Assembly (NCBI RefSeq): GCF_040954835.1
Contig: NC_090698.1
Coordinates: forward strand, 21,573,501-21,637,500
Reading direction: 5' to 3'
DNA: 64,000 bases
From: Lepisosteus oculatus
Lineage: Eukaryota; Chordata; Actinopteri; Semionotiformes; Lepisosteidae
Part shown: piece by piece, positions 1-11,200 of the stretch
How positions within the stretch are numbered: position 1 is the first letter of the stretch
Layout: the number at the start of each line of letters is the position of its first letter
Notes under the pieces: generated by a model
What the model was told of the DNA's origin: nothing
The model's input: the letters and a program-made list of their open reading frames with translations, nothing else
Databases searched by the model: none
Made by a program: the position numbers and the translations under genes

Positions 1-329
1 CTCTTAATTTGGCAATGCGTACTATACAGCTAGTGCTATATATTCCTCTGTTCGTGATGCATATGTGGTTCATATTTTAATTCTAATTGTAGTTCACAAT
101 AACTCAGCCTAAATGAGCTACAGAAAAGTGTTCTACATGTTTTTTCTTGAGGCTACAGTCTACAGCAGTGGTTCTCAAACTTTTTGGACCAAGTACCACC
201 CCTAATCCAACCAAAGCATCCAAGTACCACCTACAAGGCATCATCTCATAGGAACCCCAGAAATTCTTAATGACCAACATGAGCGTGCGTGTGCGCACAC
301 ACTCACACACACATAATAATAAATATTAT

Positions 330-635
330 AATAATGTAATGCAACGGGGGCTCAGGCGGGCGCCCTTGCTGCATTAGGTTGGCCCCCCACCTTTGGGGGC
401 TCGAACCCGGGACTCCCACTTCACTCTGCAGAGACCCAGCCCGGTGAGCCAAAGAGAGATCTCTTTACAGCCCAGTAGCTGTAGTCCTGCTATCACAGGG
501 AAGGGCAGTGACGTCACCTGCTCTGGTACGCTGGCTCTTACACAGTGCCTGTCGGCCGTAAGCGTTACACTAATAAACTTTATTTGATATAGTGCCTTTA
601 AAGGTGGCTTCTCAAAGTGTTTTACAGGAAAAAAA
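330..635 (-). repeat. tRNA-derived SINE nested in the hAT element
   Basis: On the minus strand, an A-box-like TGGCTCACCGG (441-451) and a perfect B-box match GGTTCGAGCCC (397-407) are spaced as in a tRNA gene, so the head looks tRNA-derived. The remainder has common fish-repeat text (cctttaaaggtggcttctcaa near 596). Exact ends are uncertain. Confidence 0.55.
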
Positions 636-769
636 CATTAACAACAACTAATAAAAAAGCACCATTTCAGTGAGAGGGGTGAGCCTGTTTAGTTGAGCAA
701 AGCAGAGGTGAATTAATTTTTCGAGCCTTGATACAATTTTTTTAATCTAACAGATATTAAATCGTCAGG

Positions 770-1330
770 CATTTCCTTGACGGCAAAGGTCTCGCTGTTG
801 ATGTTGTAATACGTACATTAATTTCTGGAGCAACCTCTCTAATTCGTGCAACTACACCGTTATGTCGGCTTGTCATTGCTCTAGCACCGTCTGTACAAAC
901 TCAGACGCATTTTATCCAGTCGAGGCCATTCTCTTCGATAAATTCATTCAGAAGATGAAATATGTGCTCTCCTGTACTTCCTGTTGGTAGCGGTTTACAG
1001 AACAGAAAGTCTTCATGGGACATGCCCTCAAACTCGTATCTAACGTAAACGAGCAAATTGACCAAATCGACTACAGACTCATCTAATTGCAGTGAAATAC
1101 ATCTGCTCATCTTAACGCGCTCTATCAGTGTTCTTTTGATATAATCCTTCATTTCAATAATTCTATGAATGACTGTGTCTTTCACAGGGAGGGGGGCAGC
1201 AGGTCGAGCTGTTTAGCAGCTTTTTCTCCACACATAATACGTGTCAGCTCTTTTGCCAACGGTAAATAAGGTTCTTCAAAAAAAGTGTAGCTTACCTGCT
1301 TTAGCAATCTGCAAGCTTGCATTTTTCCAC
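770..1330 (-). pseudogene. hAT transposase remnant (ZBED/Charlie-like)
   Basis: On the minus strand the readable stretch includes LQLDESVVDLVNLLVYVRY, the motif FLFCKPLPTGSTG and FIEENGLDW. These resemble the catalytic-core region of hAT transposases and domesticated relatives of the ZBED5/SCAND3 kind. A single-base frame slip near 900 separates this from a downstream piece containing TDGARAMTSRHNGVVARI. The BED zinc finger and the C-terminal dimerisation domain are not recognisable. It is a fragment of a longer protein and cannot make active transposase. Confidence 0.8.
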
Positions 1331-2064
1331 GTTTCCGTTTTTATTTCCGTATTTATTTAAAGTTTTTATTTCATGCGCGTGGGAGCGAAACACAGAGAAG
1401 CTCGGTGTATTTTTCTCAAATTAGAACAGTTATTAAATATTTTTCTGTTATCATGCTTTCGTGTGCTCACAAGATTACCTGCGTTCCTAGCACGTATTTC
1501 TATGCATTCCTGTGTTTACAACGTTGGCATTGTTCTAAAATCACGCTCATTCTCCTTTCTCCCTATTTGCTGGAGATACAGTAGCTTTTTTTAAATACAA
1601 TTGGTCACTTGCATCCGTAGCATGCATTCCTATAGAGTGGTATAGAATTACAGAGTATCTCTTGTGTCCACTGAAGTATTAGCGCGCACTGTATCGTAGT
1701 ACACAGGCTGCGTATTCGACACGTATTAAAATACAAAATATGAAAACCCGTCCCGATTTTTCAGCGCACACAACACAGTTCCAGGGTCATTTGGTGTACC
1801 ACCTGGCGGCACGCCACGTGCCACTGCCGGTACGCGTACCACAGTTTGAGAACCACTGGTCTGCAGGTTACATATAGTACCTTCCCTTATGGACCTGCTT
1901 GCTTCAGACCAGGGAAACGATTAAAATGGTCCACTTAAGACAATTTTGTTTCTGCTGTAAAATACAAACCCCAACAAAAGAACTGCTGGCTGCATTGTAC
2001 ATTTTCTGCACTGCAAAAAATATTGCAGGGCCCATGGTAAGAGCATGAAGTGAAGGAAACTCAC

Positions 2065-2200
2065 GGATAAGCATCCTGTCTCGGGACATGGCCATCACTG
2101 CCTCTTCGTGAGTGGCAAAGTACACATCGGCCTCACCAGTGGCTCTGCCATCCCCGCTGTACTCGATCTGGATCTTCACAAGCTTCAGCGGAGAGAAAAA
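2065..2200 (-). CDS. GRSF1: GRSF1 coding exon 8 (last one inside the window)
   Basis: Encodes [18 protein letters not shown] and [17 protein letters not shown] of qRRM3. The acceptor is tttttgcag|TTTTTC and the donor is ATCC|gtgagt. The following intron runs off the left edge, so the terminal exon (the YIELF-type end of qRRM3 and the stop) is not visible. Confidence 0.92.
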
Positions 2201-5200
2201 CTGCAAAAATAACATAAAGCTTGCACATTACTGGTAACACAACTACAATTAATTGTTCTAGAAAGAACAGGATTTAAGTAACATAAAATCTTGTGCTTAA
2301 AGTTCTTTATAATACTGTATACAGGAGGGCTAATCACTTGAGAGTACTGGATTTTCTTAAGTCACTTGCATGCTATACCGTTAATCACGATACATGAATA
2401 AGCACAATATATGAAACTGTTTGTTAAAGAATTGGAGATTTTCTTACTTCTGCAACATCTTGTCCAGTAACCTGAAAAGGCAAGCCTCTAATATGTATGT
2501 GGTAAGCACACAGGTTTGCACTTGGATCATTTTCAGACTCCCACTCCGGAGCACAAATGCCTGTTAAAAAATAAAACATTTACATTCTTAAAACTTGCCG
2601 CGTTCCAAGATGCCAAATTTACAGACACCCAATTTACAGTGAATGGTTAAACTCAAAAGATTTTTTATTTAATTTAAATTTTTAATAATTTGAGGAATTA
2701 ATTTCATAGTGAACAACGGCCAAGGTGAACAGGGATTTAATGAGAATACAGAATGTCTTATGGCAGTGTGGTGGTTAGTGCTGCTGTCTCACAGCTCTTG
2801 GGTTCTGAGTCCAATTTCCATGGGTTTTATCTGGCTGCCGTGATTTTCTCACCAGTGTGGGCTAACTGGTTTTTCGAAATTGTCTCCCATGTGAATAAAT
2901 GTACTTGTGCCCTGCGATGGAGTGGTGTCCTGTCGTGGGTATATCCTGATTTGTGCCCTCTGCCTGGCAGATGAATGCCCTACCCCACCATCACCCTGTG
3001 TGGGACTAAGTGATTATTGCCAACACATGTACATGTGCTTTAAAGTTGTACTTTTAAGTCAATAGTCATTAATTCCACTCTTCTTGCTGCCTTACATGTA
3101 ATGTGTTAAAAGTGAAAAACATTTGTTTCTGCCTAATATATTAATTTAAGAGGAGGTAGGGCAAGAAGAACCACTTGCTCTTATTCTTTTAAGCCTAAGA
3201 TGAAAATGATCAAGAATGTGACCATGCAGCAGAGAGAGAATAGGATCTGCAAGTGTGAAACAGGACAACGCGGTGGGGGTCATATGGCTTCTTTTAACTG
3301 CAACTGGATTGTAGTTGTCAAAGCAGGATTTTTTTTAGTATTCAACCTGCAATGCAAATGAGTTGTATATATATCTTTTTTTTTATTTAAGAACATTTTA
3401 ATTAAATTAAGTAGTCCAAAAAATCTGCACATTTCAATACCAGAAAAGATCCAGCATTTTCTGCAATGAAACCATTAAAAACATATCAGTTTAAGCCACT
3501 TGCTAATCTTACTTCTCCTATGCTGAGGAGGTACATCAGTGACATTTTCAACAGTCCTTCTGGCTGTATGACTGGACCCAGGCTCCAGAAATGAAGGTTG
3601 GAAGTCTCCCCTCTTCTTCTGCGAATCATACTTGGCTCGAATCGCACTCTTCTGGCTCGGGAACACTTCGATATATCTGAAAAGGAGCTCGTAGTTTTTA
3701 ATATAAACAAAGTCATAGAAATGTCACATGCTCAAGCAATCCTTGTGAAGTGTGTTCGTACCTGTTTCCTATTATTTCTCTGTCCCTCTGTAATGCCTGA
3801 TCAGCCATTTCCTGTGATGCAAACTCCACATAAGCATCCCCAGTACTCCGTCCCCTGAAGTCCTTTACCAGTGTCACTCCATTCTGAATGATGTCAAGAC
3901 CTGTGTGCAAAATGTTTTCAACTAATTACAGATGCAGCATGAAAGTGTTTTTTAATGTTCAAGGTGATACAGTATTTAAAGTTTCTAAAAAAAAAAGCAA
4001 AACACTCCTTCACAGTTACACAGATTTAACTTTGCACTACTTTCAGTGCATTTTGAATCTGAGGTAGGAGAGGAAACATTTATACAAGCCACGAAGTGAC
4101 ATTTCTATTGTTAGTTTTTTTATCCGTCAGTGTGCTTGTACAGCTAAAAACCTTAATATGTAATTGGAGGAACAGATTATATTTCAAAGATTACAGAATA
4201 ATTTACACGGATCTAATCTTCAAAGATTTTTATGTCATGCACTTGATGAAATCCCTTTCCAGAATAGAAGATTTGCTGACAGATCACTAATACAGATTTA
4301 TTAACTTAGCACTGGCCATTGTTAAAAATGTACAGCTTTAAATTGTTAGCTAGCATTAGCAATCTCAATAGGGTTTTCTGAATGCTTTAGATGCATATGC
4401 CCTAAAATGGCTTGTATATACAATAAGGAACAGAATGTTTTTTTTGTCACTGGTATTGAACTTATGGAACATCTTCCTTTGATCCTAATACATTTTAAAT
4501 GTGACAGGAAGGAGCTTGAGGGATGCTCAGATCCTCTGAGAGAGAAATAAAAAGGCTTTCCTTTTACTCTGCTTGTTATGCAACTGTTATCTTCTGTAGT
4601 ATGACTCTGGAGAGTTGCCTGTTGTTTTTGTATTCTGTGTACAATTTTGTAATTCTTGAAATATACAAATGATGAACAAATTAACAGATGATAATAACAA
4701 CAAAGAAAAATTCAAATAATGCAACACAGTCATGAAAATAAAGACAAAATGTGCTCATGCTCTATTCCTCAAGGAATACTCAGCTGATGGTTAGCATAAA
4801 AACTGGAAAGATCTGTCAGACATTGAAAAAAACAATTTAAAGAATACTAGACTGGATTGACAATGCGTGCCACTAAAGCACAGTGCTGGCAATAAATGTC
4901 TCTACATATGTACTGAAAGAACACATACTGCAGTGACAATTTTGTATTGTAAGTACCAAACAACTAACTTTTTGATTTACTTATGTTTTGTACCTTACGT
5001 TTACTTTTATTAATAAAGGTTTGAAAAAACAAAGCTGAGAAATAAAGTATAGTATGCAGCAGTAAATGGTACTGCTACTTTGACAACAACAAAACTAAAC
5101 CAACCTGAAAAAAAATGAATTATATCATTTTCAGTGCAGGTGTATGGAAGTCCTCGGAGTTTAACAATTCCATCCTTAACTGGAGAATCTGCAGACTGCC

Positions 5201-8200
5201 TCAGGATATCTTCTGCATCGTTGTTTGTCACTTCAAACACTGGAAAAAATTAAACATGCCTCAGGTACCTTTTAGAACCACTTGAGAAAAGTGCAATTTT
5301 TTTATTATGTTAGTCCAACTGCCCTGGAACGTTAAATAATAGCATTTAAGGAAGTGGTTATGAGTGTTTAACAGTTAACAGCTGAAATTCCTACACACTG
5401 TTAGGACACGTTTTCAATATGTTTGAACCATACTATTTCTTCTAAAGTCTATGTTAAAAAACTACTGTATGAATGAGCCTTATTGTATTGCCCTACCTTG
5501 GTCGATGAAAGAGTAAGTTTCTTATGATTCCCAAACACAGGCAATATATCATTCTGTGTTTTCATTAAAACACTATTTTTTCTTTAAAATTTGCCTTGAG
5601 GACACTATTTGTGGAAGCTCTAAAAATGTACTCGGAGTACTAACTTTTCTTTAGTCATAACTAGTTAAGCTAGAGATATGTAGGAAGGAAGCTCACAGTA
5701 CTAAAACCACCTCTTGAGCGTTAAAATGGGTATGTCATCAATTAACGTCTTCATGAGGGGAGTTAAGCTGTAGATAAAAGAGTGGTGACATTCGCAGTGA
5801 ATGATCACTCACTAATGCAAGACGCCCCCACAGCATCTCTACAGATGACAAAGGCAACCTTTAAGCCAAGCAAGAAATGTAAATCTATTTCTCTTAGATT
5901 TCTAGCTGCCCAGTATCTGCCTTTTGTCACAAGGCAAGAGGGTTCACACCAGTCTCTCCTTAAAATTGCATATCTGCCAGTTTCCAGTAACAGTTCGCAG
6001 AATGTGGTCATGGTGTGGCCCTGAGGTCAAAACAATTCCTCCACCACACTACCAAGACTCCTTCCTTCCAGAAAAGTGACAAAAATGGTTTATGGTTTAT
6101 GCAGATTATAAAAATGTAAAACTATATTTATGTTTCTTCATCTGTAACAGTAAACTCATTATTCCTAACGGTAACAGCTGCTTAATGTTTGTAAACCTAC
6201 AACAGAATGGCTTAAAAAGAAAAGAATCAGGATTTTGAAATGGCCAAGTCAACGTCTTGAGATGTTGTGGCAGGACCTAAAGCTGTGCATAAACAAATGC
6301 CCTCAAACATCACGGAGCTGAAAGCCCAGCTGTTCTGTAAGAAGAAGTGGGTAAGAATTCCTCCCAGGCAATGTGAGAGACTGATAACCTCTTAAGATAA
6401 ACATTCACTTCAAGTTACTGCTGCTAAAGGGGTTACCACACATTACTTTTTGACACAAGGCTACTGAATGTTGATTTTTTATGACAAAGTATAATTTCTG
6501 TGCTATCCGTTACATGAAGCTAGATTTATCTGCTGCTGGAACTTGGTGATGGCTAAATGAAAGTTAGGTATTTCTTAATGTGTAAAACCCTAGAATTGTA
6601 AGGGGGTGTAATTTTCTTTTACACATCACTGTAGGTATTTGTGACAGCAGCATAGCACAGTGTGTAACTCTTTGAACTCATAACTGACAAGTTGTGGGCT
6701 TACATTCCTGCTGCAGACACTGCTGTTGTGTCATGCGTGAGGTACCCAACTTGCTCCTCCCAGCTGTGTAAGTCGGGATCGTTGCCAGGGGTTAATCCTA
6801 GTGATGAAGTGAACACCCATCCAGGGGGTTCACATGCTCCCTAGTCTGCTAAACACTACAGAAACCCTCACTCTGGTATTAACTTTACCTTTTACTGGAA
6901 AATAGGAAAGGAGGAATTTGATGTATTCTGGAATTTCGGCAATATTTATACAAGACATCTAATCGTAATTAAGAGTGGAGAACACCATTTAAATTAAATC
7001 CTGAAGTCTACAGTCTGCTTATACACTTTTCATATATATATATACAGTGCCTTGCGAAAGTATTCGTCCCCCTTGAACTTTTCAACCTTTTGCCACATTT
7101 CAGGCTTCAAACATAAAGATATAAATTTTTTATTTTATGTGAAGAATCACCAACAAGTGGGACACAATTGTGAAGTGGAACGAAATCTATTGGATTTTTG
7201 AAACTTTTTTAACTAATAAAAAAATGAAAAGTGGGGCGTGCAAAATTATTCGGCCCCCTTGCGTTTATACTTTGTAGAGCCACCTTTTGCTGCGATTACA
7301 GCTGCAAGTCGCTTGGGGTATGTCTCTATCAGTTTTGCACATCGAGAGACTGAAATTCTTGCCCATTCTTCCTTGCAAAACAGCTCGAGCTCAGTGAGGT
7401 TGGATGGAGAGCGTTTGTGAACAGCAGTTTTCAGCTCTTTCCACAGATTCTCGATTGGATTCAGGTCTGGACTTTGACTTGGCCATTCAAACACCTGGAT
7501 ACGTTTATTTGTGAACCATTCCTTTGTAGATTTTGCTGTATGTTTGGGATCATTGTCTTGTTGGAAGATAAATCTCCGTCCCAGTTTCAGGTCTTTTGCA
7601 GACTCCAACAGGTTTTCATCCAGAATGGTCCTGTATTTGGCTGCATCCATCTTCCCCTCAATTTTAACCATCTTCCCTGTCCCTGCTGAAGAAAAGCAGG
7701 CCCAAACCATGATGCTGCCACCACCATGTTTGACAGTGGGGATGGTGTGTTGAGGGTGATGAGCTGTGTTGCTTTTACGCCAAACATATCGTTTTGCATT
7801 GTGGCCAAAAAGTTCGATTTTGGTTTCATCTGACCAGAGCACCTTCTTCCACATGTTTGGGGTGTCTCCCAGGTGGCTTGTGGCAAACTTTAGACGAGAC
7901 TTTTTATGGATATCTTTGAGAAATGGCTTTCTTCTTGCCACTCTTCCATAAAGGCCAGATTTGTGCAGTGTAAGACTGATTGTTGTCCTATGGACAGACT
8001 CTCCCACCTCAGCTGTAGTTCTCTGCAGTTCATCCAGAGTGATCATGGGCCTCTTGGCTGCATCTCTGATCAGTCTTCTCCTTGTCTGAGCTGAAAGTTT
8101 AGAGGGACGGCCAGGTCTTGGTAGATTTGCAGTGGTCTGATACTCCTTCCATTTCAAGATGATCGCTTGCACAGTGCTCCTTGGGATGTTTGAAGCTTGG

Positions 8201-11200
8201 GAAATCTTTTTGTATCCAAATCCGGCTTTAAACTTCTCCACAACAGTATTACGGACCTGCCTGGTGTGTTCCTTGGTCTTCATGATGCTCTCTGCACTTT
8301 CAACAGAACCTTGAGACTATCACAGAGCAGGTGCATTTATACAGAGACTTGATTACACACAGGTGGATTCTATTTATCACCATCAGTCATTTAGGACAAC
8401 ATTGGATCATTCAGAGATCCTCGCTGAACTTCTGGAGTGAGTTTGCTGCACTGAAAGTAAAGGGGCCGAATAATTTTGCACGCCCCACTTTTCATTTTTT
8501 TATTAGTTAAAAAAGTTTCAAAAATCCAATAGATTTCGTTCCACTTCACAATTGTGTCCCACTTGTTGGTGATTCTTCACATAAAATAAAAAAATTATAT
8601 CTTTATGTTTGAAGCCTGAAATGTGGCAAAAGGTTGAAAAGTTCAAGGGGGCCGAATACTTTCGCAAGGCACTGTATTTTTAATTTATGTATAAATCAAT
8701 TTAACTTGAACTGTTGTAATTAGAGGTTTGAAGATTCTGATCAATGTGAATTAATTATAATGTAGTAAACAACAAGTACGGCTTATCACCCAGTCATTTG
8801 AGAACCTTGGATCAACTTACTACCACTAATTTAGTGCACTGTATATATAAGGAATAAATTAACTGCAGTGAAACTGCCCTCCAGGTACAATGTAACCAGA
8901 TAGGCCAGCTCATCTATTCCTATCCAAAGGGTTTGAAAGAATCTGTTTAGGCAAAGAATCATCAGGTAGTCTTACAGCTCAGATTCATTGTTGAAAACCC
9001 TAGTTTACAATGATTTTTTGTAGACAGATGAGGATTGTTTATTGTGGAATTAAAAGGTAACTAGGTTGTTTATCACCCTGTGTAATGTTTATTCTAAATA
9101 CTGTATATGGTATAAAGCAGGTCTCCTATAGTGATTCTATCCACCACATTTTTGCCCAGATTTCAATCCAGTTAGTTAACGTCTGTGAATGAAGCTAACT
9201 TACTTCAGGCTTACTGAAGTAAATTAGCTTCTGATGAAGCAGATTTTACTTTTCTATTCCTGCTATTAAAAACAGAAATTCCATTGTGAACGGTACTAAA
9301 GACTATCCTTAAAAAAATCTTATTATGTTAAAATACTAATATTATTAGATAAGTGTGATCTATAGCACATTGCTTCACATAATCACACCTTGTAAAAACA
9401 CATTTGTTTTCTTATTTAAGGACCTGACCAAAAATAACATTTACAAAACAACGTTTCCGAAATTATTTACGGATATTATTTAAGATAACTATAGTATGAC
9501 AAACTGTAAATGTGGGAATACAGTATTGGAAAAAAAACAGCATTCAGGGCAAATCTGAGTTTACCTGAGTTTTACTACCTGGGCATTTGTAACACAGAAT
9601 GTGAAAAATGGCAAACCTTCAATGTAGCGGGATCCCATGAACTGCCTGTGCTTCTCTAAAGCTTTTTGGACATCTTCTTCATCCTCTAGCTCAATAAAGG
9701 CCTCGCCGCTTGGCCTTCCATCTCTTTTCGTGGTTAGGTGTATTCCATTGACACCATCGCGGATTCTGCATTCTGTAAAGCAGCAAAAATGATTATTTTG
9801 CCCAAAAGAGATTAAAGCCATCAATAAAAACTTAGCTATCTAACTGACTTTCAATGACACAGATACAACGCAAGAAGAGGACAGCGATGCCAGCAGCCCC
9901 ACGACCATGGAAGGTCAACACAGATTAAGAGAACTGGAGCCCTTCAGCCAAAATCTAAAAAGTCTACAGAGAGATTTAATTTATCTCAGCAGACAGTGGT
10001 CTCTCCAAAAAGATGGTTTTGATTTACAGTGTAAGATAAGATGCCTATTTATTTAGATATATATATAAATGCAATGATAGGAAGAATTGCTGGTAGTACA
10101 CAAGCATATTTCCAAAAAAGAGTCATGTAAATCTCTCTGGAGTCATCTAGCTATACAACTTTTCTTGAGCTTTTAGTGTTGCTTTTGCACACTTTCCTTC
10201 CATCTTTCTAAACAACGTGCATGTTATTATGTGAGCCTCACCAAAATGAAAATGATTCTTGACCACTTTAACTTTAACTAAGATTATGCTTTTACCTGAA
10301 AAGAACCTCTGCACATCATCAGCTGTACAGGTCCAGGGTAGGCCTTTGGCTCGAACAATAAAGATCTCCTTTGCTTCTGCTTCTGGTTTTGCATTGTAGT
10401 CTGGCAGGGGAGGGTATTCATCTTCTTGGAAAGGAACCCCAATCTACTGTGGACATCAATCAGACATTACATCCAACAGGCATGGACATTTCCATCCATT
10501 ATCTAAGCTGTTTAGCAAAAATAGATATATACATACTGTGCACTAGAGGTTCTGTTTATGTTTATTATACCACACAGATGAAACATTCAATTGTGTTCAG
10601 ATGTTCAGCTTATGACCATCTGAAGATCAACTGCATTTTTTTGGTACTGGCAGCTATTCAACCTCCTTGTAAACCACAGGCACAAAATTAGCTTTTTTTC
10701 AATTACACACATCGTTATAGCTCAAACAAATTCAATTTCTCTAACTTCCTAGGGCCTCTGGAGCCCCAGGGGCCCTAGACTCTGGGGCCTATTATGTGTG
10801 TTGGACAGTTTCTGCAAAACTGTTCATTGCATCAGTGAACTACATTGCTCTCGATACATATAAAACAACTTCAAGATTTGGGTTAACTTTAGTATTTTGT
10901 TCTGATTATTGCAATCTATGACATTCTAAATTACAAACACAATTTACAGGGGTGGGAAATGCTGGCATCTAGATTCCATGTTATTACAAGACTTTGATAC
11001 TTCCAGTAACAATTACTGAACTGGTTCTTATTTACACAATTTAAGTGGGTGCTGCAGATCACTCTACAAAGCAGCAGCACCTGAAGTTCTGGAAGAAGTT
11101 GTCAGATTGGCCCCGCTAAAAAAGTAATGAACTTTTACATCATCAAGACTGGAACAAAAATTTGCAGAGGCACCAGTCCTCCAAAACCAGGGTTTTCCAT

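Larger units (their letters stand above)
166..1858 (-). mobile_element. Decayed hAT DNA transposon with 8-bp target duplication
   Basis: The ends are inverted (CAGTGGTTCTCAAACT at 166; AGTTTGAGAACCACTG ending at 1858). They are flanked by an 8-bp duplication, gtctacag at 158-165 and gtctgcag at 1859-1866 (7 of 8 match). Terminal sequence and duplication length are both typical of hAT elements. The interior keeps a degenerate transposase and a nested tRNA-type SINE, so the copy is dead. Confidence 0.88.
1..2064 (-). other. GRSF1: GRSF1 last intron, partial
   Basis: This is intron downstream of exon 8. Almost all of it is the hAT element at 166-1858. I searched the minus strand for the missing YIELF-type terminal exon and found none, so that exon lies outside the window. 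Confidence 0.7.
7045..8674 (-). mobile_element. Complete Tc1-like transposon, nearly undamaged
   Basis: This 1630-bp element is flanked by TA dinucleotides (7043-7044 and 8675-8676). It has inverted repeats of about 213 bp (7045-7257 and 8462-8674), each starting CAGTGCCTTGCGAAAGTATT. I count only about two differences between the two arms, one of them a T/G at the CCCCC-rich site near 7067. The interior is one open transposase gene on the minus strand. Such close arms and an unbroken gene indicate a recent insertion. It sits in GRSF1 intron 3 in the same orientation as GRSF1. I recall similar termini from Tc1 elements shared by fishes and lampreys, but this was not searched. Confidence 0.95.
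5240..9616 (-). other. GRSF1: GRSF1 intron 3, enlarged by transposons
   Basis: This 4.4-kb intron contains a Tc1 fossil (6185-6495), a SINE-like repeat (6640-6870) and a full Tc1 transposon (7045-8674). Outside these, 5240-6180 and 8680-9616 show only AT-rich sequence with no gene or recognisable repeat. Confidence 0.8.

Noticed and set aside
7417-8094. Several plus-strand open frames of 60-90 codons.
   Set aside because: They are antisense readings of the Tc1 transposase and have no independent support.
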